NCBI GenBank assembly: GCA_002104905.1
Contig: MCFE01000629.1
Span: forward strand, 1-51,474
Direction: 5' to 3'
Length of the DNA stretch: 51,474 nt
Origin: Basidiobolus meristosporus CBS 931.73
Lineage: Eukaryota > Basidiobolomycota > Basidiobolomycetes > Basidiobolales > Basidiobolaceae
The position numbers were made by a program, and so were the translations under genes. The notes below the pieces were generated by a model that saw only the letters and a list, made by a program, of their open reading frames with translations, made no database searches and had not been told where the DNA came from. Within the stretch, counting starts at the first letter, position 1; the number at the start of each line of letters is the position of its first letter. Positions 10,183-21,390 of the stretch are shown here, piece by piece.

Positions 10183-10780
10183 ATGCCCCTATACCATACA
10201 GAAATATTAAGCCCAACCCTAAACTCAACAAGTAACTCCATTAAAATCCATCATGATATAAGTGTTTCTGGTGTAATGCTCTGTTCCCACAACTTTGGTG
10301 GGAACACTACAACTTTATGCCATCATTTATTCACTGGTTCCCATATATCCTGGTCTTCAGCAGCCACTGCAAGGTCTAGCTCCCCTTCTGCCAGTCTTTG
10401 CAATAAGTCCTTGCAATATTCAGGTGAGTTTTTTAAGTACTGCTCTTGAAGAAGTGCTCCAACCTCTTGGTGTGCCTATTGGTATTCCTTAATTCCACTA
10501 AAGGCATTGTGATAATTTTTCGAGTTCTTGGTTAAGCTTTGACTGTCTGTGGGATCTCTACTCTGTCAAAAATGGAGGATGTGGGGGATGTACTACACAA
10601 ATTGCCTTACTCTGCAAACTCATCTACCTCACAGAAGAGTAGTCCAACTGGCTGCACTTCCAACTCTTGTGAAAACAGCTTTATTCTTGTTGGTAATTTC
10701 TCTTGCTATGATGGCATTTAGTCTGTTCAGGTCTTACAGTTTTAATTGGCAAGAACTGCAGCTTTTTAAGTATGATTAGT
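10183..10780 (-). pseudogene. Inverted copy of the unidentified ORF
   Basis: The minus strand here is homologous to plus-strand 8,260-8,880. It reads EYCKDLLQRLAEGELDLAV and DQDIWEP at about 10,440-10,330. Protein-level similarity is better than expected for random drift, supporting a once-coding sequence. With the other copy it flanks the gypsy fragment at 9,040-9,815. Function unknown. Confidence 0.4.
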
Positions 10781-10784
10781 CTAT

Positions 10785-10841
10785 CACAATGGTTATATGA
10801 CTAAACTTGTCTGTGGGAGGTATGTTTACCCTACCACAATG
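10785..10841 (-). repeat. Terminal fragment of the heat-element LTR family
   Basis: AAACTTGTCTGTGGGAGGTA and TTTACCCTACCACA are the same terminus as at 38,620-38,658 and 41,433-41,471. Only about 57 bp of the LTR remain. The sequence continues directly into the transposase tail copy. Confidence 0.65.
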
Positions 10842-11740
10842 CTGCCAAGGTATGCCCAATTTCTCTTGGTCACAAGCCAATTTCTATGCCATTCAATACA
10901 GAACTCTCACAAATACAAGCCAGAATGCACCTAACAGGGACTAGAATCCAGCAGGGTGAAGGGATGTATTGGCTAAATGTTGTAAAGTACCTTGAGGATA
11001 TTCAGGTGGTATTCACAGCAGAAGTGGCAACTACCAGGTACATGTTTGCAACTAAGCATATGTTTGCAAGATGCATATGTTACAAGTAATACAAGGTATT
11101 AGGCAACTTTGCTAGCATAATACTAAAAAGCTCTGAAGCTGAGGTGATAGAAGAATGTCAATGCAGCAGGTGTGTGGGTTTGCAGAGCTTAGTGAGCAGA
11201 AGACCATAGTACTTTTGACTCACATTATATGTGGAATACCCAAAGTATTAGTGAGTAAACAAATAAAGAGGGATGATTTTACAGTGGAATAAATGAACTG
11301 CACGTGGGGAGGTAGAAAAAGGAAGTATCATTTGGTGAATTGATATGGTAGCATTATACAGAACTAGCTGTAGGCCACTATACTCCCATGATTATGCCAT
11401 CAGAGGCTTTCCAAGAGGCTTTCAAAACACCCTCAATTTTTTGGCCATATACACAATTGGATGAACTGGCTGGTTAGATCCACAAAAATAATTGCAAAGC
11501 ACACCTAGACCACAACAATGCCAGGCCACTGTTGGCAAAACATTGTATAAGCACCAGTACATCTTATCAACTTCATTTGGCTGTAAAACTAGCAAACAAC
11601 ATTGTGATTTTGTCACAAGATTGTGTAGATGGTCATTAATTCCAAGCTGCTGGTATTATAATAGTCCCCCTGGCAGGACCTTTGTGGCTCATTCAGATTT
11701 GATTCACCTACAGAACCAAAATTTTTTTCATAGGTTTTTT
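10842..11740 (+). repeat. Second copy of the transposase 3' tail region
   Basis: Homologous to 5,085-5,870. The conserved frame near 10,930-11,090 reads RIQQGEGMYWLNVVKYLEDIQ and matches the 5,165-5,260 frame (both truncated here). Stops interrupt it. The boundary with the LTR fragment on the left is abrupt, so the LTR or a deletion has removed the upstream transposase. Confidence 0.45.
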
Positions 11741-11784
11741 CTGTCAGACAATGGTGTAATGATTCATCAGCTGACTAACAATAC

Positions 11785-11903
11785 TGATTTGATGCCTTAC
11801 ACTGATATACTGATAGGCTAAACATAAAACTAATTGATTTGACTATCAATGGGTCTAACTTAAACATTTAGCAGTAGATTATAACAACAGCACTAACATT
11901 GCC
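11785..11903 (-). repeat. Gypsy-1/2 family LTR fragment (outer end)
   Basis: Contains TGATATACTGATAGGCTAAA and ends GTAGATTATAACA, matching the right ends of the LTRs at 26,000 and 29,351. About 120 bp remain and no gypsy coding sequence adjoins it. Confidence 0.55.
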
Positions 11904-12180
11904 TCTTTCTTTCAGATCTATGATGATATGATAAGACTTGTTCCATGGTACCATGCCAGGGCATGTGGTGTGATCAATGGTGGCAAAGTACAATTGCGCA
12001 TGGTATTGTAGCTACCAGTAGGCAGGATTGCCCTTGGACAATTTTGCACTATGTGGGACAGTCTCACACACTGTGGCACAATCTGACTCAATTAGGCACG
12101 CAGGTGCAATCTGGATGCAGTGGCTTTAGGTCTCTATTATTCCTCTTGAAGTTCACCTCCTGATTCCTCAAGGTTCTCAC
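11904..12180. other. No gene recognised
   Basis: A TTTCTTTCAG stretch resembles a splice acceptor and a 72-codon frame follows at 11,945. Nothing else supports a gene. Confidence 0.25.
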
Positions 12181-13450
12181 CTATACTCTGCCTGATACTT
12201 TGGAAATATTGGCTTGATGGGTCCTATGTCTATTGCTCTTGAGAGCCACTTGGCTCTACTAATATATCACTTAGTACAGTAGTCATTTGAGGCAAAAGCC
12301 CATTCAAAATCTCTTCTGTTCCCAAACCTAAGGCACAAACTGATGCATCCAGCCTTTACTATGCAAATTGAGCACGGAGTTGTTTATGCGCAGCTTCCTT
12401 ATCAAATCCCCTCACACTCAGGTCAAACTTAATTACAATACTTGCATTGTTATATAGCTTCTTATATATATATGCTGGCCTCTTGATGTTAAACTCATGC
12501 TACAGCTTTCTACTAAGATTCTCCCACCTCTGTTGGCTTTCTGAGGTATCCAGTTGTGCTAGATTAATGAGTAGTACCTATATATCTGTATGAAGGCGCA
12601 TCATAGGCACTTGGGCCATACTAAAATTATTTGGCAAGAATGCAAACAGATCCAACATTGACTTTGCCAGTCAAGACCATGATTGTGAGCTGGTGGATAA
12701 GTTTTGTCTGGGTTGTGGCAAAGATGAGTTGAGACTTGGTATAGGGACCAAAGTGACAGATTTGGATATTTATACAGTAGTATATTTGCATCAACCTGGT
12801 CTTGTATGAGATAAATATTAAAACTAGTGTGTTTGTGGAATATTCCATATATTATGCATGATGCATCTTGGATTGTGTTGATATGGATCCAATCTCATCA
12901 GTTGCAGATTTCCTGTTTTATTTTTGACTTGTGAGCAAATCATCAATGAAGTTGCCAAGCTATTGTCTCAGGATGATTTATGTGGCATAATCACAGGATA
13001 CATGGCATATCTGATCTGTAAAGCTTATCATGCCAATTCAATTTTGTAACCTCCATTTAATAATGTATTAATTTTTTCATGACTTACTTATCTGAATGGT
13101 CATGTCTCATCAATCCCATTGCTACAACTGGTTTACCTTTTGACATATTAGAGGAGATCTATACTAAGTGCTGTGGACCATCTACCACAATCTACTGAAG
13201 AAGATCCCTTGCTAAACTTCTCTGCTATTACAAGTACTATTCCTTATCCCAGAATACACAGCAACAGGCTCCAAATCAGGAATATTCTGTATACTTTTGT
13301 AGTTAGGATTTGAAGACCTTTCAAAGGGCAGAGGCAGCTTTGTTCTGGCAAATGCAATGCACACTATGTGAAGTTTTAAGCACTGTCTGACATTGAGGGT
13401 CACATTCTCTGACTTGATTGGCCATTTGCTGGAGGTAGGCATGACAAAGT
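12181..13450. repeat. Unclassified dispersed repeat (copy A)
   Basis: Shares blocks with 34,250-35,190 (for example CTGTGGACCATCTACC, CCTCTCTGCTATTACAAG-like and GGGCCATACTAA) and partly with 32,440-32,600. On the minus strand at about 12,500-12,370 a protein-like string FNIKRPAYIYKKLYNNAS and VRGFDKEAAHKQLRAQF can be read across frames, suggesting a gag-like ORF. I cannot assign a superfamily. Confidence 0.35.
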
Positions 13451-13925
13451 GCTCCAGGTAGAAAATTGTCCAGAATTTAGTAGAGTGAAATATATACGGC
13501 AGACTTAGTCTTCAAAGGAGAGGATTGGCAGCAATCAGGATGTATTACAGTTCATGGGAAGACATGGGATGGAGTGCTTGGCAGGAAGCAGAAGCCTTGC
13601 CATGAAATATAAAATCATTACACAGAGCAAATTAAGCATACATTTGGATATCTAAAGATACTCAGCTTATTTGCAGGTGAATCAGAGGAAAGTCATATAA
13701 GGGAGAAATCAGCTTAATAGGTGAAATGGGTAAGATACCTAATAATGCACAGTATATTTATACAAGAGGATATCCACCATGAGAGAATTGTGTGGCTCAT
13801 TATGAAAAGTAAATAAAGCAGGAGTAGCGCTGTTGAGAGCAACAAAAGTAAGGATAAGTAAGAATACCAGTAACTGTCTCCTATTACTGGCATAATGGTA
13901 GAAGTTAAAGTGCCAGATAGTACCA
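13451..13925. other. No gene recognised; short foldback-like scrap at the right end
   Basis: GTGCCAGATAGTACCA near 13,911 matches the centre of the foldback element. The rest has no partner in the window. Confidence 0.3.
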
Positions 13926-14231
13926 TAGAGTGCTGGTTTGATCAGGCACAATAAGCAGGCTGGCTCTATGTAGCACTATTCAATGGAACAAGTCTATTAT
14001 CTGCCTATAGCTAGGATCAAGTTGGCCCATTTACCAAACATCATTTATCAGCCCTGACGCTCACACAGAATGCTCCTGAATAATGAGAGGCTGTCCTAAC
14101 TCAGTGTCATAAAAGTATTACCTCTACAAAGGTACAAATACTGAGTTTTTTGATGAATAAGCATCTGAACAACTACTATTAGTGTTATTTGTTTAGTTCT
14201 TGCAATCCAAAACAGTTCTTAAGTTGCAACA
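13926..14231 (+). repeat. Copia-A 5' LTR carrying a foldback-derived segment (left end approximate)
   Basis: Its right two thirds (from ATGCTCCTGAATAATGAGAG to GTTGCAACA, including GTACAAATACTGAG) match the reversed LTRs of Copia-1 and the solo LTR at 22,927-23,198. Near 13,968-13,995 it carries GCACTATTCAATGGAACAAG, the right end of the foldback element, at the same LTR position as in the 22,927 copy. The left boundary is unclear. Confidence 0.6.
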
Positions 14232-14242
14232 GGTTATGAGCC
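14232..14242 (+). other. Primer-binding site of Copia-A
   Basis: GGTTATGAGCC immediately after the LTR. It is complementary to the anticodon arm of initiator methionine tRNA (GGCUCAUAACC), the half-tRNA priming arrangement known from Drosophila copia and yeast Ty5. Confidence 0.6.
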
Positions 14243-14249
14243 TTTATTG

Positions 14250-16971
14250 CATTTATATATTACAGATATGACTTCTATGCATAATCAGAGCAACAGGGGC
14301 ATCTTCCCTGTAAAGGAGAAGCTGGAAAGGACACACTACCAACTTTGTTGAATCATGATGCTGATCCACCTTGAGCATAGAAAGCTTTGAAATATAATAG
14401 CAGAAAGGGAAGTCAAGCACAAAAACCTGCAGAAAAGCCTGTAACATTCAAGAGAAGGAGAGAAAGCCTTTAATACCACATGTATCAATGTGCAAGATTC
14501 CCTAATTGGTCAAATGCATGCCTCAAATACTGCCAACACAGCATTGGAATCCTTAGAGCAGACATATGGGGCAATGCAAATATCAAGCAAGCTTTTTTGA
14601 AACAAATATTTTTTGACAAGCAAAAGAAGTCAGAGAATAACTAGCTACATCTAATTACCAGAATGGAGTCACTTGTCAAAGAACTTCATAACAACCATGC
14701 TGGTCTAAATGTTGAAGAAGGGATATTTCTTATATATTTCAGCTACCCAACAACTATGAGCCACTCATATTTTATTCCAAAATAGAGGTGACTAGTTGAC
14801 TCCTGACTTTATCAAAGGAAGACTTGTTATGAAGAACTCAGAAGTAATTACCAAGCAGAGTGATTTAGATTTCAATACTTTATCCAGCCCAGAAAGGCAC
14901 ACAGAAAAGAAGGGAAAGTAACAGAACCAAAGAAAATTGGCTTCTATAGCTACTGTTAGAAGCCAGGGCAGCAGGTAAGAGAATTCCAACATAAACAAGC
15001 AGACAAAAATTAAGAACCAGCGCAGGCAAACCATACATCTACAGATGAACAGTGGCTGGTATGCCATTGCAGCAATTACTGGTCATGACCCTGTAGCATT
15101 GCAACATATTTGTGGTGCTAAGAAGTGGTTCTGCAGCTTAAAAACTAAAGCCTTGACAGAGGTATATTTGTAAGTGAGCTCTGAGTTGGAAGCTACTACC
15201 AGTAGATCTGTTCAGTTAATATGAGTGATAACTTGGGGGCAAATACAGCATAACTGACTGATATACTCTGTGTGCCAAGAATAGCCAAGAACCTACTCTG
15301 AGTGAGTGGAGCAACCACTCAGTGACTGCAATCTATTTCTACCATGCCCAGCTGCTTAATCTTGAGTGAAAGTGAGCGAAATTGGCTTCTGAAATCATAG
15401 ACTACAAATATGCAAGTTACAATAAAAGATCCTTGTACTGGAGTTTGTTAACATTGCTGAAACTGATGGAACTGACTGGGAGACATGGCATGGAGGCAAG
15501 TACACCTTGGGTAGCCAAAAATGAGTCAGTTAGGACAAATTTACTTGCTTTAGTCCCCATTACTTATTTCCGCACATATTGACTGTCTTCAGTGGATGTT
15601 CACATAGCAAGTAAGCAAGGCAATAATTTTATGGCTGTATATGTTGCCACCACAGTAAACACTCTAACCAATTGCCCAACCGCAGCAACAGGCATCTCTA
15701 CAACATTTGAAACCTACATAGGCAAAAAGGCAGGCCTCCAGCCTCACAAAACCTTTGGAGGTGAGGCTTTGTATCACATCCTTGCCCCAAAATGCTCAAA
15801 GCTGAAACCAAGGAATACAAAGGGGCTCTTTATTGCATACATACAGATACAGAAGTGTTTATAGTGTATGATGATAGAGGTCAAAAGCTGATCAAGAGCA
15901 GGTACATTATATGTGAGGAAGATTCAAACCAGAAGGCCACTGAAATCATTGAACCACTGCCTCATGATGTAATTACCGCTAATGAAAAAGATATATACCT
16001 AATGCCCCCAGATATAAAAAAATATTCTGCCAGTTTCACATCAGAACAGATTATTCCAGTCAAAAGATTCACCAGAATAAGAAATGCCCATGAATCTTGG
16101 TAGCAGTCAGCCATTAACAATAAGGCAGCTCACTTTGCCTTTGGAGCCAAAGCTCAGAATCAGCTTCACACAATGCAAAGTCCAGAGGTAACTTTGTCCT
16201 AGTATGCCATGGAGGAGGAGTACCAATTATTACACATGGCGGAAACATGGCAATTGGTGAATCCATCAAATGGGAGAAAGCCAATAATATGTAGATGGGT
16301 CTACAAGATCAAAATTCCCTTAATTATGCCATTGGTAAGTATAAAGCTTGATTGGTAGGTGAAGCATAATCCCTGATACTAGGAATAGACCTTAAGGAAG
16401 CATTTGTACAAGTAGGCAAATTGAACTCCCTTAGGATAGTTCCAGCCCTGGCAGCAGTATGCAATCTGAAATAGCACAAAAGGTACAACAAAGCAACCAC
16501 TCTCACTAGGCATCTGGAAATGGTACTGTTATTAGTCAACTATAAGGTTCTTCCAATGCATAATACCCTTATAAGGCTTGCAGACTCTGAATGCAGCTGT
16601 ATAGGCTTAAGCAGGCAACATGGGTATAGTTAATAAGACTGACACATATCTAGAGGAGATTAGGCTTGTTTATAGCATAGCAGAGCATAGTCAATATATG
16701 AAATAGCTAAAAAGGTAGTGTCTGCCCAAATACCCTATATTGCCAACTTGATAATAGCTACAAGTGGTCAGAAGAACCCTTCACCAACAAAATTAGACCT
16801 TTTTTGCAAGTCTAAGCCAAGTGATCCTGGAAAATTCATCTCATTCTTGGACTTTAAATCAAATCTTTCATAGGTGCACAGAAAATTGTGCTCAATCAGT
16901 TCAAGCACATTAGGGACATTTTTAGATACTTCAAAGTGGAGGATTGACCCAGCAGCAACCTACATGCATAA
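14250..16971 (+). pseudogene. Copia-A internal region: gag, integrase and RT relics
   Basis: A badly decayed Ty1/copia polyprotein. Gag-like sequence at about 14,440-14,960 parallels Copia-1 gag. A large part of protease and integrase is missing. Integrase C-terminal sequence is readable at 15,592-16,103 (TTFETYIGKKAGLQPHKTFG; KGLF, KLIKSRYIICEEDSNQKATE) and matches Copia-1 at 19,507-18,989. RT follows in pieces: CRWVYKIK near 16,285, KEAFV near 16,395, and the late-RT block AQKIVLNQFKHIRD near 16,875-16,915. The reading stops where the Gypsy-1 LTR begins at 16,972, so Gypsy-1 inserted into this copia copy. No ORF is functional. Confidence 0.65.
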
Positions 16972-17336
16972 TGTTTCAATCCACCTCATGAATATCAAAG
17001 TTCAATCAGTTTTTGCCAAATTTATTGGCTCTAAGTTTAACTTATCAGTATACCAGTATTACCTAATAAGCAGTGGTATTAGTCAGCAGATGATTTAGCG
17101 GATTCTTGCCAGACAGAAATAGTATATAAAGTAGGATATGATTGGTAAACAATGAAGCAATCCATTGAGTCTTCAGCCACAACCTACATAAAGAAATATA
17201 ATTGGTCAGCAATTGATCTGGCAACATGTATATAGGGAGCTGCTGAAACTTCAATAATAGTCAGTTCAGATTTTAGTGAAAATAATACAAACTAACCCCC
17301 TATTCCTCTACAACTCTTATATCAAGACTTGTAACA
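16972..17336 (+). repeat. Gypsy-1 5' LTR
   Basis: 365 bp, starting TGTTTCAATCC and ending CAAGACTTGTAACA. It aligns along its length with 31,611-31,977 and, reversed, with the Gypsy-2 LTRs. It is followed directly by the primer-binding site. Confidence 0.75.
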
Positions 17337-17350
17337 TTGGTAGCAGCAAT
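17337..17350 (+). other. Gypsy-1 primer-binding site
   Basis: TTGGTAGCAGCAAT adjoins the LTR end. TGGTAGCAG is the complement of a tRNA 3' end CTGCTACCA, as in many eukaryotic initiator methionine tRNAs. The same site follows the LTR at 31,977 and is decayed in Gypsy-2. Confidence 0.6.
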
Positions 17351-17383
17351 GACAAGAACCTCACCACTGTAGAAAGAAGAAAC

Positions 17384-17751
17384 TGTTGGAATTTAAGTAG
17401 TGACTTGGATATCAGAACTTATCAAGAAATATTGATAATAGTTGGACTATAGTTCATTAATAAAGAAGCTCAGTATTTGTACCTGTGTAGAAGTAATACA
17501 GCTGTAACACTAAGTAAGGAGGGCTTCTCAGTATTCAGGAGCATTCTGTAACAGTTTCAGGGTTAGTACCTAATGTTTAGTAATGGTGCTAATTTGATCC
17601 TGACTATAGGGAAATAATCATAAGATCATAGATCTGAAGAGAGTGGCAAAGTTAGAGCTGTAAACTAGTCCCACAGTGACCAAGACTAGTCTAGAGTTGT
17701 TAAGTAAATTTTTAGCTGCTGAATGATACCAAATAGTCCAATATTTCAAGA
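17384..17751 (-). repeat. Copia-1 3' LTR
   Basis: 368 bp. On the plus strand it starts TGTTGGAATTTAAGTAG and ends CAATATTTCAAGA. It aligns with 22,354-22,720 throughout, with scattered substitutions and small indels. The purine tract GTGGGGGAGT (minus strand) lies just inside, as expected of a polypurine tract. Confidence 0.8.
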
Positions 17752-17761
17752 CTCCCCCACA

Positions 17762-18960
17762 ACCAGCATACAGAATTATATATCCTGTGGTAGAGCATAT
17801 GTCAATCAGATCCCTACCCCAATCTCAATCACTATAACCATCAAATTTTTTCCTATTAGTAGCTTCAGAGTATTCCAGTACCATATTTATGGTACCTTAT
17901 AGAAATCTGAAAATCTGCTCAACTGCTGCAATTTGATCTGATTCATAATTCTGCATGAATTTACTGACTATTCCAGCTGCCACTGCAATATGTGGATGTG
18001 TAGACACCATGAGGTACATTAGGCTACCAACCATTGATTAATAGGGAAAGCTTTGGTCAATATTTGAGCCATTTTCATCTATACCTGGCTGAGATTTACA
18101 TGGTTTTAGGTTATTGCCGATAGGGGTAGCTGCGGGTGTGCACTTCTCCATCTTGAAGCGTCTAAGAGTGTCTCTGATGTACTTGGACTGATTCAGCACA
18201 ATTTTCTGCGTAGGTATGTCAAATTTGACCTCAATTCCAAGAAAGTGGCTCAATTTTCCAAGAGTTTTCATCTCAAACTTGCTGAAGTGATTTAATATTG
18301 TCTGTTTAAGTGCCTCTTGATCACTTGCGGCTATAATTGGGTCATCCACATAAAGAACTAGGATGATCACACCTTTTTTGAGCTGTTTCACATGTATACT
18401 GTGATCTGCAGTGCTGCAAAAGAACCCAATTTTCTCTAGATATGTGTCAATCTTGTTATACCATGCTTTAGATGCCTAATTAAGCCCATACAACAATTTG
18501 CTAAGTTTGTACACCTTATGGGGTTCTTTTGGATTGGTAAAGCCTTTGGGTTGCTTTATATATATAGTGTCTTGCAAATCCCCATTTAGAAAGGCTGCTT
18601 TGATGTTCATTTAGTGTAGATCTAGACTGTGTACAGCTACCAGGGTTAGAACTGTCCTAATGGAGTTAAACTTGGCAACCAGAGCAAATGTTTCCTTAAA
18701 GTCTAGTCCCTGGATCTGGGAATAGCCTTTAGCCACCAGTCTAGCCTTGTACTTATTGACAACACCATTTGAGGTTATCTTGATCTTGCAGACCCATCTA
18801 CATCCTATTGGCTTTCTCCCATTTGGTAAATCTACCAGTTTGCATGTTTTTGCCTTGATCTGTGATTGGTACTCCTTCTGCATGGCTTGTTGCCACATAG
18901 TAGCATCTGGACTTTGCATTGCCTGTTCCAGATTCTGAGGTTTGGCACATAAGGCAAAAT
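17762..18960 (-). pseudogene. Copia-1 reverse transcriptase, RNase H truncated
   Basis: RT of the Ty1/copia type. From the right: LPNGRKPIGCRWVCKIK and KYKARLVAKGYSQIQGLDF (18,840-18,700), NIKAAFLNGDL after a stop, and LYGL-ASKAW with a stop at the expected Gln. The catalytic YVDD block is in LVLYVDDPIIAASD (about 18,360-18,320), followed by SHFLGIEV and QKIVLNQSKYIRD. At least two internal stops sit where the family has Gln (CAA/CAG to TAA/TAG). The RNase H start is visible (SD-stop-DWG near 17,855), but the domain ends within about 90 bases at the polypurine tract, so most of RNase H has been deleted. Confidence 0.8.
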
Positions 18961-19990
18961 AAGCTTCTTCATGATCATTGGATATCTGTTACCAGGATCC
19001 AGGCACATTTTTTATTCTGGTAGATCTTCTAACTGGGATAATCTGCTCTGATCTGGAATTGGTAGAATTATCATCTGTATCTGGCTGAATTAGGCATGTA
19101 TCTTCTTCATTAGTGTTGATTGCATGATCATTTAGCTGGCCAATAATTTCAGTGGCTTTGTGATCTGAATTCTCCTCAAATACAGCATCCCTGCTCTTGA
19201 TCAGCTTCTGAATTTTGCCATCATACACTCTATACCCTTTAGTATCATCACAATACCCAAGAATGATCCCTTTCCTACTCTTTGGTTCCAACTTTGAGAG
19301 TTTTTTGCCAGGGATGTGATAAAAAACATCACTGCCAAAGATCTTGAGGTGCTGAAAATGTGGTTTTTTGCCTGTATATGCTTCAAAGGGTTTAGAATCA
19401 TGTAGTGCTGTTGTTGGGCATCTATTCTTGATGAATACTGCAGTAGCAATAGATTCAGCCCAAAACCTGTAGTCCATTCCCTTATGATGTAGCTTAGATA
19501 TTCCCATCTCTATTATTGATCTATTTGCACATTATGCAACTCCATTTTGCTTTGCAGTGTGAGGAACTGTGGTCTGTTGAAGTATACCAGTAGATGAGCA
19601 GTATTTTGCCAACTCTTTTGAACTGTTTTCTCCTCCATTGTTGCTTTGTAGTACCTCTAATTTACACCTGGTTTGTGTTTCTGCCATGATCTTAAAGTGC
19701 TTAAACATCTCTAAAGCTTCATCCTTTGTTTTGAGGAAGTACACCCATCTATATCTTGTTTTGTCATCAATAAACATCATAAAGTATCTCTTGCCTCCAA
19801 AGGACAGTGTTCTCAGGGGGCCACATATGTCTGAGTGTACAATAGCCAGTATTTTGGTGGTATTGATGTCTTCTGAGCTCTTAAAGCATTGCATAGCTTG
19901 TTTGCTGTATGAATATCCCTTACAAACATTCAATTTGATTGGAATTGAGTATTTTAGGCCCAAAACAAGCTGATTTTTCACCAATTAGCT
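18961..19990 (-). pseudogene. Copia-1 integrase
   Basis: DDE integrase of Ty1/copia. The frame at 19,984-19,532 has HSDICGPL with the first catalytic Asp and FIDDKTRYRWVYFLKTKDE. The second catalytic position reads LQSNNGGE, so the usual Asp of SDNGGE is Asn. The region of the third catalytic residue, KQNGVA, ends in a stop. The next frame (19,507-18,989) carries MDYRFWAESIATAVFIKNRC and PFEAYTGKKPHFQHLKIFG, the C-terminal GKKP region. The lost Asp would abolish catalysis even if the frames were joined. Confidence 0.8.
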
Positions 19991-20321
19991 CATTTTCTGT
20001 TCCCCAATATGTCCAAGCCTCCTATGCCACATCCCCAGTTGGTTTTATCAGTTTTAGCAATGTTGACATACTCTGGTACAACAATCTTGCATTGTAACTT
20101 GTATACATTGTGACTTCTGATACCCAAAGCTAATTTTTGTCCATTTTCACTCAATATTGAGCAGCTCATCTTAGTAAATATGAGTTTCAGTCCCTGAGCA
20201 GTTGCTTTACTGACTGAGAGTAGGTTTTTAGCTATTTCAGGTACATTGAGTATGCCAGTCAGTCTTGCTGTTGTTGCCCCTGAGCAATTGCTCATGTTCA
20301 GTTGTATAGACCCACTGGCAA
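19990..20321 (-). pseudogene. Copia-1 protease-integrase linker (left part)
   Basis: The frame at 20,295-19,990 reads SNCSGATTARLTGILNVPEI, then NLLSVSKATAQGL. LxNVLYVPE-like and NLLSVSK-like blocks are the hallmark of the copia protease C-terminus. It is cut on the upstream side by LTR-H2 at 20,322; the matching other half lies at 21,391 onward. Confidence 0.7.
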
Positions 20322-20749
20322 TGTAGTGGGGTCACAGTGACACCCACTGACAGATGTGCTCATTCCCATGTTTTCTACTTCCCTATATCTCTACTACAAT
20401 TATTTTAGTTTTATCCCATTTGTCTTATCTTATCAGTACTATCACAAAAGCTGGTTGACTACGACACCTGCTTACCTTATTGCATAAGTTACCCCTCACT
20501 TTATGTAAGATTACCAGCTGTAAGTGCTACTATAATGGGCAGGTATCTGCGCCAGTACCCATGACATATGATCAATGTGTGCTACCATCCCTACCATTTT
20601 CATATCTTATATGGTATCCTTATGTTAGACAGGTCTCATAATACTGATTCTTGATTAGTTGGATGTGCTCTGCCTCTTAGAACCATCAGGCATCTACTTA
20701 GAATACTCTTAGGTCATTGTGATGTCATTAAGATTTCTATTAATCTCCG

Positions 20750-20762
20750 GAAACTTCTAGAA
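20750..20762 (+). promoter_or_regulatory. Heat-shock element in LTR-H2
   Basis: GAAACTTCTAGAA fits GAAnnTTCnnGAA exactly and lies 36 bp from the TATA box, as in the other copies. Confidence 0.55.
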
Positions 20763-20798
20763 CACCATGATTAGTAGTCACTTAGCCGGTGAGAAATG

Positions 20799-20805
20799 TA
20801 TATAA
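20799..20805 (+). promoter_or_regulatory. TATA box of LTR-H2
   Basis: TATATAA followed by GGGAGGC, identical to the LTR-H1 context. Confidence 0.6.
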
Positions 20806-21390
20806 GGGAGGCTATCCCTCAACAATAAATCATCATCCATTTTATCAATATACCAGCTTGTTCATTAGTGTGATCACTGCTGCCTGCTGCTACCTGAACT
20901 TTGAACCCCAGACCACAGGACACTCACAGGAACCCAGCTGACAGCCAACTGACCTTGGAGGCACTATTTGTGAGGAATACTCAGAGTAGGTATCTTTTAT
21001 TATATTTGATTCTTTGCCAAGTTTGTTCTTGTACAGGCAGAGATACTTTTCTGTCTTTGTAACTATTGACCACAGCTGCATTCTTATCAAGTCCCTGCTG
21101 GCAGAGTTTACAGTTGTTTTGACTTTGGAAGCTTTGGTACATTGTCATCTCAAAGGATGCTGAGCACAGCACATGCTTTTGTTAAGATGCCAACTAAGTT
21201 GGGGATTGTAGCTCAATAGTTTTCCCTTGACAAGCTTATGGCTTTATTCCCCATCACATTAGATTAGAGACAGATCCCAGTATTCCTAGCAAGCTTTTGC
21301 CAGTAGTTATTGCACCCAGTGAACACCCCATACACAAAACACTTGAGAAGTGTTCAACATATCTCTCCCTTGGACTTATACACCACCCCA

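Larger units (their letters stand above)
20322..21390 (+). repeat. LTR-H2, solo LTR of the heat-element family inside Copia-1
   Basis: About 1,069 bp, starting TGTAGTGGGGTCACAG and ending TACACCACCCCA. It aligns with LTR-H1 (615-1,533) and, reversed, with 37,855-38,658. It has no internal region, and Copia-1 protease sequence resumes on the other side, so it is a solo LTR left by recombination between two LTRs. No clear target duplication remains (GGCAA against GTGGT). Confidence 0.8.
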
